Position numbers and translations under genes: made by a program
Assembly (NCBI GenBank): GCA_016748015.1
Contig: JAAOMT010000007.1
Span: forward strand, 1 to 64,000
Reading direction: 5' to 3'
Length of the DNA stretch: 64,000 nucleotides
Origin: Geosiphon pyriformis
Taxonomy: Eukaryota > Glomeromycota > Glomeromycetes > Archaeosporales > Geosiphonaceae
Notes under the pieces: generated by a model
Seen by the model: only the letters and a program-made list of their open reading frames with translations
Told to the model about the DNA's origin: nothing
Databases searched by the model: none
Part shown: one piece after another, positions 1-11,210 of the stretch
Position numbering within the stretch: position 1 is the stretch's first letter
How the letters are laid out: every line of letters starts with the position of its first letter

Positions 1-3000
1 TTTTATTTTTATTAACAATATTATATTTAATATTAAAAATTAAAAAACTCTTATTAGTATTATTTAAGTTTGTATTTATATTATTAAACTAACCAATATT
101 TTATATAAGTAATTTAAATTCCAAATCTGTTTTATTACTTAAATACTTTATTTTGCTAATAAATATTTTTAGTTTCTGTATTAAATTATTATTAATAGAA
201 TTTAAAATAATATCTTTAATTAATTTTTTTTTGGTTATAAAACTATTAGTAGTAATTACTAAAGCAGTAATAAAAGAATTTTTAATTTGTAAAAGTAAAA
301 CAACAAAAAGAACAAAAATAAAACTTCTTTATTAAAATTAGCATTTTAAAAATTTTTGAATATATAAAAAAAAGTATTTTTTCTTTTTTTTATAATAAAT
401 AAATAATAATATTAATAAATTTTTTATCAAGTTTTATAATATATATATATTTAAAAAAAACTTTTTATATTTAATATATAAGTTAATTATAATTTAAGTT
501 ATTATATTAAACTAATTAATACAAATTAAATATAATTTATATTTTTTTATATGTAATTAGACATAAATTTAATTTAGACTAAATTATATTGAATTTATAA
601 ATAAAATTTATTCTAAACAGATATTTTATACATAATAATAATCAAAAAATTATTATTTATAACAATATTACTTAATTACTTAGCAGTTTATTTAAATTTT
701 AGTTAATTTTAAAAGATTAATACTTTTAAAAACCATTAAATAAGCATAAGTATTTTTATTTAACACATTATTAAATTTATTATTATTATTATTATTATTA
801 TCTATTGGATCTAAATTAATACAATATTTAATTTTGATTATAATTATTTTATAACTAATTTTGTTTAAAACTCTGCCAAAAACAGATACTTAATTTTAAA
901 TAGTATTAATTATACTTTTAAATTTAACATATAATGCAAAAAAAATATTTAATAAAGATATTATTAAAATTATTAAAAATCTAATTAAAACAACAATAAA
1001 CTTGATTAAATTAATCACACCAGAAATTTAAGATTTCAAAAAATTAAATCTAAACTTAATCTTAAAAACAATAACAAAAATAGCCAAAAAAACAACAAAA
1101 AAAATGCCAAAAAGACGAAAATTTTAGTATAAAACTTTTCATCAATAAAAAATAACACAAAAAACTTAAAGTTAACAATAAATTTAACAGATAATTTAAG
1201 AAAAAATAATAATAATATCTTGTAATAATATTTTATAATCTAAAAATAAATAATTTAAATTCTAATATTTATAATAATAATATTCAAAAGTTTTTTATTA
1301 GATATAATATTTATATAAAATACTAGTTTTTATAATAACTATATTTAAAAACTTATAAGAATTAAATATTATAATAACAAAACATTAACAATAATAAAAA
1401 TTAGAGAAATAAAAATATAATAAGTATAATTATCAATTTGTAAAATTAAATTATTAATTTTAAAAATAGAATAATCAAAAAAAATCAAATAGCTTGATAT
1501 TAAAAGTAGTTTTTTAAGTAATACTTTTTTTTTAATTAAATAAAAAAAATTTTAATATTGTTTTTTTATTAATACATATTAGTAAGTAAAAACAATAATA
1601 GCAGAAAAAAAGTTTTTAAATAAATAATAATATATTATTACAAACCAAAAAGCTTAAATTTAATCAAAATAATAATATTAAAAATACTAAAAATATTTTT
1701 AATGTTATTAAAAAATATGTTTAAAAAGATATTACAAAATACAATAAAAATAAAAATACTATAAAAAATTTTACAATTTTAAAAGTAGACAAAAAAACAA
1801 AATTAATAACAAAAATTTTAAAAATTGTATTTAAAAAAATTTGTAAAACAAACATTACACAAAACAGTTTTATATTGTTTTTAAACACAAATTTAGTCTT
1901 AATAAATTATATATAGACTAAAAAACTGTTTTAATAATTAATTTGCTTTTTAAAAAAATATTAAGTACTAAATATCAGAATAATAACTATCTATTTAGTA
2001 AATTTTTAATAATTATTAAATATTTTTTAAACATTATTAAAGACAATACCAAAAAACAAAAAAAAACAAAAAATTTTGGCTTTTATTTAATTAGCCTAAT
2101 TTTTAAGATTAAGTAACTTGAAAAATTGATCAAATAAAAATATATTTAAAGATATATTATATTTTAATGTTAAAATTAATAAAAATTGACAAAAAATTAG
2201 AATATTAACTAAAAAACCAAAAAAGACAAAAAAGTTAAAACTTTATTTTTTACAAAAAAAAACAGACTTTAAACACTAAAAATATTAAAAACTATAGAAA
2301 AAAAACTTTTTAATATTTTTAAAAAATTTTTGTTAGAAATAATAAAGATATAAAAAATTGTTTTTTGGCTATTTTGATTTTTTTGAATTTTTAAACAATA
2401 ATAAAAAAAATAGAAGAAAAAAATTATTATGTATTAGTTTTTTATTAAAAACTTTAAAACTCTTAAAAAAAACAAAAATTATATCAAAACTACTTTAAAA
2501 AAAACAAACTTCTAACTAAAAACAAAAATAATACTTTCAAAACAGCAAAAAACTGTTTAATTACAACTTTATTTAAGAAATTATTTTTATAAAATATTAA
2601 CAAACAGTTTTTATAACTATTAAAGCTTTACTAATAAAAAAAATTTTAATTATTTTAAGTAATAAAAAAGATAAAAATAGTACAATTTTTTTATTTTTTG
2701 TTTTAGTATTATATTATATATATTAAATAATAAAAAATTATTAAACTTTTAAAATTATGTTTAATTTTAAGTATTTTAAATTTTATTTTAACTTATATTA
2801 TTGTTTATAATTTGTTTTTTAAAAATTATATTTTATTATTAATTTTAAAAAATCTTTGTTATTTTTAAAAATATTTAATATTATTAAAATATTAAGTAAA
2901 ACTTTAAATAATTAATAATATATATACTATTAAAATATAAATTTATTGTTTTAAAAATATAAATATTTAAATAAATAATAAATTTGCTTTTTAAAATCTG

Positions 3001-3200
3001 TTTTTTATATTTATAATAATAAAAATTTTTAATATTAGTATATATATTTAAATAATAAAACACACAAATTTTTTTTTGAAGTTTAATAAATATAGTTTAA
3101 CTACTATTTAATACAATATAACTATACAAAGTTCTAAGTTAAATATAATTTACATGCTTTCTACATATAACCAGTTATTTAAGCCAGTTTAGACTATACT
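1..3200. other. AT-rich DNA, unassigned
   Basis: About 3.2 kb of almost pure A/T with stops in every frame. The only ORF of 60 codons (plus strand, from 153) is low-complexity Leu/Ile/Lys and looks accidental. If LINE-2 (3,205-3,890, minus) was once complete, its ORF2 should have lain here. I could not recognise endonuclease or RT motifs on the minus strand, so I leave the region unassigned. CG dinucleotides are nearly absent; one is near 1,115. Confidence 0.6.
775..801. repeat. (TTA)n microsatellite
   Basis: Nine or so consecutive TTA/ATT units inside AT-rich DNA. A similar (ATT)n run lies near 61,094-61,120. Confidence 0.8.
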
Positions 3201-3204
3201 ACAT

Positions 3205-3890
3205 TGTTATAACAGAAGTAAACTTACTCAAAGCTGACATATTAAATAACTAAACACTACAAAAGACTAATCCAACCAGTTACTTAGCTGTTTTTAAGAG
3301 ATCAATCTTAATACTATTAGATTTATGTGTTCAAAAGGGCATTAAACTAGAAAATAAATTATCATTAACACCAATTGGAAGATCTGAGTTATAAAATATG
3401 TTTATATTCTTTATATAATACTCTTTTTTTAATAAAACCACTTTTTTTCCCAACTTATCAACAATTTTGTTAAAAAAATTCAGATAAATCATAAATTTAT
3501 TAATTCTAAGGCTAAAAACACTGCTTAAAACCAAATTACTCTTATCAAACTGTTTAAAAGTAGTAATTTGGGAGCCAATAAGCTTAACAATAGACTTAAC
3601 CAAAACAAAAAACTTAGTCAAATTAGATTTTAAAAAAAACAACCAATATAGCACTAAAAAATTACAAACAACAATTAAAAAAAGAGCAAAAAGTAACAAA
3701 AGTAGGAACTCAGAAAAACTCAAAAGAGCAGAAGTCTTAATATAAGACTTAGAACCAATAAAGCATAATATAAACATCTTGAAAGTCTTAAAAGAAGGAA
3801 GTAGATATACCTTATAATCTACAGTCAAATGGCCTACTTCTTAACACCTAAAACAATATTAACAGCTAGAAGTTTCTCACCAGATACAGC
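3205..3890 (-). pseudogene. LINE-2 ORF1 fragment (zinc knuckle and C-terminal half)
   Basis: Read on the minus strand, the fragment begins with a CCHC zinc knuckle of the form C-F-R-C-stop-E-V-G-H-L-T-V-D-Y, where the last Cys has become Tyr and one Gln codon has become TAA. A 165-residue open stretch (3,828 to 3,331) follows, with the pattern SNLTKFFVLVKSIVKLIGS, then GKKVVLLKKEYYIKNI. I recognise this as the ORF1 nucleic-acid-binding protein of a LINE common in Rhizophagus. It then runs through stops to about 3,205. The N-terminal half is missing because the LTR of element A begins at 3,904, immediately upstream on this strand. The strong Leu/Phe/Ile/Lys bias is what C-to-T and G-to-A drift would produce from a normal protein. 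It is probably non-functional. Confidence 0.7.
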
Positions 3891-3903
3891 ATTTTTTCAG
3901 CAT

Positions 3904-4727
3904 TGTTATTCATAAAAAATAGGAATTATAATAGTAAACTAGAATAGCCAATTAGAAATAGACATAGTAAATAAAAATTTTTAGGATTTTTTTCGAAAAA
4001 TTGAAAGATTTCAATAAATTTTATATAACATAAATTATGTATATATAGTAAAAATGTTAAAAGCAAAAACAATACAAAATTCAGTTTAAAATTAAAATTA
4101 GCAATAACTAATTATTTTAATATTTCTCTTTTTAAAAAATAAAATACTATAATTTAAAATAAAATCATCAAATATTAATAAAATATTTATTATTATTTAA
4201 TTCATATTATTATTATATAATTAAAAATATTAATCAATTTTCTTACTGTTAACATGAAATATTAATAATTATTAATATTTAACTATACTGAACTAATAGC
4301 TCTTAATTACAGCTATTAACAGAATACTAATTTCTCATTTTTTTTATTTTATTTTATTTTCTGTTATTTTTGTTTTGTTTTTTGTTTACTAAATTGATTA
4401 AAAAAATTAAGTACTGAATACATTAATATTAAAGATAGTCTGATAAAAAACCCAGAAATAAGAGTATAGAACTTAAAAATTGGGGATAACTTATTAAAAA
4501 AGCACAACTGCCAAAATAAACTAATTACTATACTAAAAAAAAAATTGACAGAATATACATTCCAAAAAACTACTAAACAATACTTAAATCTCTATTTATT
4601 ATACAAAGAACTCAATAAAAACTTTCAGATCATAAAAATTTTCAGACACAACCTTATCAATCTGCAATTAAGTACCAAGTTATAAATTTGTTATTTGTTC
4701 TTACATCCCAAATAATCATCTGTAACA
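3904..4727 (+). repeat. 5' LTR of element A
   Basis: It begins TGTTAT and ends GTAACA, matching the 3' LTR of element C (49,185-50,046) and the solo LTR at 27,875-28,791 over most of its length, including the U5 block that ends in an AATAATCAYCTGTAACA-type sequence. A TATATATA box lies at 4,040-4,047. The four bases before it are GCAT; the matching right flank is lost with the 3' end of A. Confidence 0.85.
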
Positions 4728-4728
4728 T

Positions 4729-4747
4729 TTGGTGCTTCCTATAAAAT
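4729..4747 (+). promoter_or_regulatory. Primer-binding site of element A
   Basis: Directly after the LTR comes TTTGGTGCTTCC, which starts with the TGG complementary to a tRNA CCA end. The same sequence follows the LTR of element C as TTTGGTGCTCTTTG. The priming tRNA was not identified. Confidence 0.6.
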
Positions 4748-4789
4748 ATAATCTAATAAAGAACTAGTACCAATAGCAAACATATAAAA

Positions 4790-5397
4790 CAGTGGCAGAA
4801 TTAGAAGTAATAGGAACCAATTACTTAAAATTTGCAAAAACATTATTCCAATATTATTACATCTATTTTGGATTTCAAGTAATAATTGGCCAACAGAATC
4901 AGCTTTTAATTGTTATGTTAATAAAAGAATTATATACTATCTAGAAGGTCAAAGAAATCTAAAATCTGCTTTTAACAATTTATATAGTAAATTACTCTAA
5001 AGCATTACACTTCTATAAAACTATCTATTTATACTAATAATTACAAAAATAAACAAGAAAATTGAAAAATATACCAAACAAAAATTTTCTATTACTTTTG
5101 TTGACAAAGAAAAAAGTAAATTACAAACAGCAGCAACACCAAAGCAGATACAAACTCTTACCTAAAAGAAACCAAGAGTCAATTTATCTATCTATTTATT
5201 ATACTATTACATATCTGAAAGTACTATTAACATAACATCAGCAGATGCATCCACATTAAATGTAAAAACACTATTAGCCAGAATTCCATTTTAAAGTAAA
5301 CAGAAGAAAACTAAACTATTAAGAACATATAACAATTATTTTAAAAGATTTAAATTACAATTAACAACACCATTAGAATTTCAATTACTATTACTAC
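4790..5397 (+). pseudogene. Element A gag, N-terminal part
   Basis: Collinear with the first 170 codons of the element C gag. Stops are frequent. The collinearity ends at 5,397, where a solo LTR is inserted, and resumes at 6,254. Gag would form the particle that packages the RNA; this copy cannot be translated as one protein. Confidence 0.7.
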
Positions 5398-6253
5398 TGT
5401 TACCAATAGAATTTTAGCTATTAATTAGCATGAAATTATCCTCATAATTTCTATTATTAAATTAGCATATATTATTATTATTTCAATTATCACTTATTAT
5501 TTAATCAAATTATTAAATATTATTATTCAATTAATAACCCGATTTATATCATAGAAATTAAGATGATCAAATTACACAATACTCTAAACTATTTAATATA
5601 GTCAAAATTCGCCAAAATTAATGAAAATTGGCCGAAATAATCAATAGTTTATAGAAATAGCTTGTAGTTTACTGAAATGAATCTTTTCATAGTATTTTAT
5701 TATAGTATTTTACTTTAGATATTTTAATTAAAACAAATTACTTTTTACACATCTTAAATAAAAATTAAATATTCAAAAACAAATCCTTTGAATATTACAC
5801 TTGAAATTTTCTTAACACAACTAACATCTTGAAATTGATTAGCTACCAATTTCAGTAATCTGTTAGTGACACTAGGCTTAAATAGAAAACGTTTTCCCTT
5901 GACAAAATTCTATTTTTTTTACTTTTCTTTTATTTTTTTTTTTTCTTATCATAATTATTAAGGTAGCCTACAAATGAAATTTCTATAGAAGAGTTGACTT
6001 TCACAACAAAGTAATTACACATTTTAGTGAGCTTCCAGATGAGCAATTACTAAAAAAAAGTTGATGTTTATTACAATGTAATTACACAAAATAACTGGCA
6101 TGGAATTATTCATTCCATTTATAATCTTAGCAGTTCAAATTATAGAAGATAAATTCAGTTATTAAAGATTCAACTGCTTTTAGAAAACGTAAAATTAACA
6201 ACAGACAAACATTAATAACATTCAAGAAAAGAGACCAAAAACCTCTGGTAATA
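5398..6253 (-). repeat. Solo LTR, family 3, inserted in gag of A
   Basis: Termini are TGTTACC and GGTAATA, an inverted pair if one T was a C. The four bases before it are CTAC and after it CCAC, a 4-bp target duplication differing by one C/T. Reverse-complemented, it aligns with the LTRs of element G (34,202-35,136 and 57,443-58,254), including a shared series of 'aaactaca...tgaatattt' steps. Gag of A resumes at 6,254 with PPPDFG-like coding that matches C. With no internal region, it is what LTR-LTR recombination leaves. Confidence 0.75.
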
Positions 6254-7720
6254 CCACCACCAGATTTTGGAGTTGTTAATCTTTAGAAAATAACTAACTT
6301 TGAAAAACAGAAAGACAATAATTAGAAAAATAATAATCAAAACTCAATTCTAAAAAACCCAGAAATCCAAACTCTAATTGTTCAGGCTTAGCAAAACCTG
6401 AACAATTTAAATTTTACTCTTATTAATTAGCAAAACTTATTTCTAGTAATTATAATTAATCCAATACTAATTGAACCAATTATTGTACAACAACAACAGC
6501 CACCACCACAACTTTAATAACAACCAATTGTAATACCAATAGCACATATACCTATTACTAAATTAGAAAAATTTACAGGCAAGGAAGACAATGCTCAAGT
6601 TTAGTTAAACAATATTACTAAAGTCATTACAGCCAATAATTGGAATAATGTCAAAGCTTTTTAAACAATCTTATATTTCTTATAGAATACTGTCAATTCT
6701 TGGTATTAAAGCTTAATCCAAAAATCTTAAACTTTTAATGCCTTTAAAACTGAAGTTTTTGAGATATTTTAGTAATAATAACAGCATTAATTACTTGGCA
6801 ACTGTCTTTACTACTATTAAACAAAAAGATACTAAAACCATCACTACTTATTTAAGATGCTTTCACAGAAACCTGCACCAAATCCAAGTCATTAACACTA
6901 ATTATTTTATAGTACTACAAATTTTAAATCAATTTATTTATAATTTGTGCAGTAGTCTTCTATAATATGTATACTTATTACACCTGAATATTTTTCAGAA
7001 TACAGTTATCTATGCCAGAAATTTTGAATTGGCTAAATTAAAAACCAACCATGTCTATGTTATTAATTTAATAATGAAAAAATTATCCAATTTAAATTCA
7101 AAATTAAAATAATTTAATAATTCTATTAATCAAAAATTAGAAAGATGCTCAGCTAACAATTAGACATCTATTAGTCTTCACACTAATATAACAATCAAGA
7201 AAACTCTAATTATTTCTAATATCAATCACGTTTATTATTATTATCAGCAAATCAACTATGGCAACAAAAAACACATATCTGCTACAATTATGGTAAATAA
7301 AAACATTTAAAAATAAACTGCCAATTGAGATTAAATAACCAATAATTAAAAAATCAAAATCAAAACTCTGATTATTGGTTCTAAATTCCAAATTATCACC
7401 CAAATCAAGATTAATACCAGTTTTATTACATTTAACAAATGTAGCAACCAATATACACACCTTCAATTTATTAAACTTCAATACCAATAATATATCAACC
7501 ACAGCCACAAATTATCTATTAATTACAACAACTTCAAACACTACCACAAAACTTAGCTCAAATATCATCCAAAAATTAGAAACTGAGAATAATAGACATT
7601 CAGCAAAATTGAAGATCAGTAATAGTTATATATCAACTAATTTCCAACTTATTCAGTCAGCTATCAAAATCATACCAACAGAGTCCAGGAATGGGGTACA
7701 TTCAAAACCTGAATTTCCAG
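6254..7720 (+). pseudogene. Element A gag, C-terminal part with eroded zinc knuckle
   Basis: Collinear with 41,500-43,050 of element C, including a conserved block (6,738-6,965) of the form LRYFSNNNSINYLA. At about 7,279-7,320 lies the zinc knuckle, read as C-Y-N-Y-G-K-stop-K-H-L-K-I-N-C; the second Cys has become Tyr and one Gln codon is now a stop. A Pro/Gln/Tyr/Asn-rich tail follows, as in C. The plus-strand ORF at 7,375-7,800 is in a different frame from gag and is not taken as a gene. Confidence 0.7.
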
Positions 7721-7849
7721 AACTATTTAAGTTTCTTAGTAACTCCAAAAGTCATTACACTCAACTCATTAGAAACCAACCAAAAATAACCACTTATTAG
7801 CAATATTTTATTAGCAACTATTACAAAAAATAAGTTACTTATAGTCATA

Positions 7850-8270
7850 TTCTCTTTTGAATTAAAAAAATTAACAATAACACATTTTTTCATTGAAATT
7901 ACTCTTAATACCAAATTAATTACTACTATAATACTAACACTAAAATTGATGGTCATTCTATCAAACTAATTTTTAATAGTAAATTAGCAAACAGCATTAT
8001 TACACAACAATTCATAAACCAATTAGGTCACTGAGTTGATCAAGCTGCCAGCACCAGAATTATTATTATTGATAGAATAATAAAAACTTTAATTGATAAA
8101 ATCAATAACTTTTTTTTTGAAATCAATGACATTAGTGCACCAATCAAAATTTTTATTATAAAAGTCATGCAATACTAAGCTCTTATTGATAATAACTGGC
8201 TGTTCAAAACCAATGCCATACTTAACTGAAATACTCAAAAGCGCCAGATATTTAATAGTTAGCATATTTA
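7850..8270 (+). pseudogene. Element A aspartic protease, inactive
   Basis: Homologous to 43,140-43,560 of element C. The catalytic Asp-Ser-Gly reads Asn-Ser-Lys at 7,975-7,983, so both the Asp and the Gly are lost by G-to-A changes. Downstream pieces (FINQLGH, ITII, then a DNNWL-like end) remain in order. Confidence 0.7.
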
Positions 8271-8329
8271 AGTGTTTACCACTTGTAGATACTTTAAAAA
8301 TTTTTCAAGAGAGCAATCATTGATTGAGT

Positions 8330-9420
8330 TAGAAAAAAAGCAAAAAAAAATTACCTAAAAAGCTTACCAAGTCTTATGGGCCAAAGAAAACCACAATAAA
8401 CTATTACCAATTCTATTTTAGAACAACAAAGAAAAGAGAAATGAGAAAAACAAACTACAAGCTATCATTAACACTAATAAAACAACTAACAGTTAGCATA
8501 TACTATATTTAGTAGACACAAGAAAGAAACTATTTTATATTTTTTTTAAATACATTAACTGCAAGAAAAAACTTTCATTTATGAGAGATTAAATAGTATC
8601 AGATAAAAACTATTAAACATATACCTATTATTATTGCAAACTGTGCTACTGAGAATGTTTTGGTTATTTAAAATAACAAAAAAAATGTGACAACAAATCA
8701 TGTCTTATTTGTATAGAAACTTTACTTAATAAAGAAATGTAGAATGACATTTCTGAATCAGAAAAAACATGTGATACATCATACCAATACACAATTTTTA
8801 TTAGTAACTGGGTGAATAGTAGAATGTTTTTTAATGCCACATAAAATTAAATACTTATATGTTTAGATGGTTATCTACACAATAAAAATGAGATTTGAAG
8901 AATAACAAATGTTAAAGTTAAAGACATATTATCCAATGAAATACTTGCCATTAAAACAAACTCATTAAAACTAGTTAAGACCATTTTTATTTCCAACTTG
9001 AATACATTTTTTAACATTCTGAGTGATTCAAAACAATTTCATAAACATTATTAAAATTTAGTGCCAACTAAAAAAAAGCAAGAGCAGTGTTTAGAACAGT
9101 TAAATATAAAACTTTGTAAACATTGCCTAATTTTTAGTGACTTTGAATATTGTAAGGATTGTAATATTGTTTACAATTTATTATTATGCATAATTTATTT
9201 AATCTCTAAAGAAGAAAAACCAATTAACAGTTGTATATTAAAATCAGAATTGAAATTCAATTGTAACTTAAAATTTAATAATAATAACAATCATAATTCC
9301 AGTACTGTCAATAATGACAACAATAATAACAATAATTTAAACTCTAATAAAAACTTCAAACAATATATAACACTCTCAGATCTTTCAAAGAAGCAGAAAC
9401 TAAAATAGTTTAGCAAAATA
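8330..9420 (+). pseudogene. Element A Cys-rich linker between protease and dUTPase
   Basis: Two cysteine clusters survive. The first, at about 8,600-8,720, has Cys pairs in the order seen in element C (CxxC ... CxxC ... H ... CxxC). The second, in the open stretch 9,061-9,408, reads CKHC, nine residues, CKDC. An Asn/Asp-rich run follows and ends with LSDLSKKQKLK just before the dUTPase. The role is unknown; the clusters suggest zinc-binding modules inside the polyprotein. Confidence 0.6.
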
Positions 9421-9431
9421 ACAAAAGTATT

Positions 9432-9870
9432 ATGCCAAAATGCGCATATGATATTAATACAAAGTTTGATCTGAGATATTCAAAAAAATATGTCATCAAA
9501 CTGAAACTCCAGTATTGATTTGAAGATAGTATTAAAAATTCTAGCAACAACAATAGTTCAATTAGTGTCTAGATCTAATCTAGCAAAAAAAAAGATTAAT
9601 ATAAAAAGAAGAATAATTGATACAAAATAGGAAATATTATTACAATACTAAAAAATGATTCAAAAAAAGAATATATTATTAAACCAAATAAAAAAATAGC
9701 ACAGACAATATTTCTGCCTCTGGTTAAAATAACTCAGTTAGTATTAGTGAGAAAAATAAAAGAGTAAGGAATTATGGCAAGAGAAATAAGTGAATTCAAA
9801 TTCATATATAGAATAAATATATTAGTTAATATGACAAAAAAAAAGACTATTAATAAAAAAAAAATTATCT
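9432..9870 (+). pseudogene. Element A dUTPase domain, eroded
   Basis: Aligns with the dUTPase of element C (44,840-45,260). Motif 1, DAGFDL-like in the family, reads N-T-K-F-D-L here, so its key Asp, Ala and Gly are gone. Later blocks (VQLV, KKINIKRRIID, IFLPLVKI) can be followed, with stops and a frameshift near 9,630. The active enzyme cleaves dUTP to dUMP and pyrophosphate; this copy cannot be active. Confidence 0.7.
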
Positions 9871-10504
9871 CTACTTATTAATCAATTTTTATTTTATCAT
9901 ATAACTATTACATATTAGTTATATAAAAGAAAGTAAAGAATCAGCCACAAATTTTTGAAGTTGAAGCAACTATTTGTAAATTAAAACAAATTGAAATTAC
10001 TAATCTTTACATACTAAAAGAAATCACTATTGGATACTTAAGCACTAAAGTTAAAGATCAACTACCAAACACCATTTCAGATTTTTTACAACTGTGTAAA
10101 TATGTAGATATTACATTACAATTAATATACAAACAAAAAGAATATTATTTGTTTTAACCAGAACAATTAGAACAAATGAATTTAGAAAACTTAGATCTAT
10201 TTCAACATATACAACTTAAAATACTATTCAACAATTTCACTAATATTTTTATTAGTGAAAATAAATTTTGCAGAACTAATATTATCCAACACCAAATTAA
10301 AACAAAAGATATAATACTAATAAAACAAAGAATATACAGAGTACTATCAGTTAACTATAAGATTATCTAACAAGAAATCAATTAAATATTAGATAAAAGG
10401 TTAATTTAACTATTAATAAGTTTATAGTTATTACCAATAATATTGGTTCAGAAGAAAAATGAGAAAATCTGCTTTTGTGTAAATTATAAAAAGCTCAACA
10501 ATAT
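9871..10504 (+). pseudogene. Element A protease-RT linker and N-terminal RT
   Basis: The linker has the beta-rich pattern that ends in a GYLSTKV-like block, then CKYVDITLQL. From 10,176 an open stretch of 64 codons (MNLENLDLFQHIQLKIL ... FCRTNIIQHQIKT) matches the start of RT in C (45,665 on). A few more RT codons up to a YKKLNN-like block are readable before the sequence is cut at 10,504 by the LTR of element B. Confidence 0.75.
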
Positions 10505-11198
10505 TGTTATAAGTTAAAATAACAAGCTAACAGATAGCAAAGAAGAACAAGATTATAGAGTACTAAAAAGAATCAAAAAAAATTCAACTTCAAAAAGCAA
10601 ATTAAATAAGTATGGATTCAATGTGTGAGATTAATATTATAAAATATCTCAGTTGCTATACTTTTCAAAAGATAACCAAGAAATTTGAAGGTAGAAAGAT
10701 AGTCTATACTGTTAACAAATAATTACACACTGGTATAATTCTATGCCTTATATTGGCATTCTTAGAATTCAATATTAGATATTAAATGTATTTTTTAGTC
10801 ATGTTTTATTCAATAATTTTCAAATGCTACAATTATATGTTTCAAAAAAAAAGTAGTAATAACTAACAAGTAATCTTTTATCCTAAAATGTTTAGATACT
10901 TAAAGATAGAGAAAGAGAAATTAGTGATAAAGAATTGAAAGTTGTTATTTTATTTATTTGATTTTCTTGATTTTTGACATCTCATTTTAGAGCTAAAAGA
11001 TTTATTGCTTATCTAGTTATCAAAAGTAATCAATAATCAGGTTAATAATTAAGTTAATAATTAGGTCAATAATCAAGTCAATAATTAGGTTAATGATCAA
11101 ATCATTGATTACTATCTAAAAATAGATTGGTTAATTATATGACATTAATGACTAATTCATGTGATAATTAATAAAAAGTATAAGTTTCAATCATAATA
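10505..11198 (-). repeat. 3' LTR of element B
   Basis: Starts TGTTAT and ends CATAATA on the plus strand. It aligns throughout with 17,583-18,310, 21,703-22,446 and 29,509-30,190. It carries seven 12-bp minisatellite units (11,029-11,112). The adjacent 11,199-11,210 gives an AAAAAGATGA purine tract on the minus strand, fitting a polypurine primer. Confidence 0.85.
11029..11112. repeat. 12-bp minisatellite in LTR of B, 7 units
   Basis: Seven head-to-tail units of the form RTYAATAATYAR. The three other family-2 LTRs carry the same array with 9, 11 and 5 units. Confidence 0.85.
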
Positions 11199-11210
11199 TC
11201 ATCTTTTTAA

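Noticed and set aside
7375-7800. 141-codon Asn/Thr-rich ORF
   Set aside because: Out of frame with gag of A, in a region where gag homology to C is clear in another frame.
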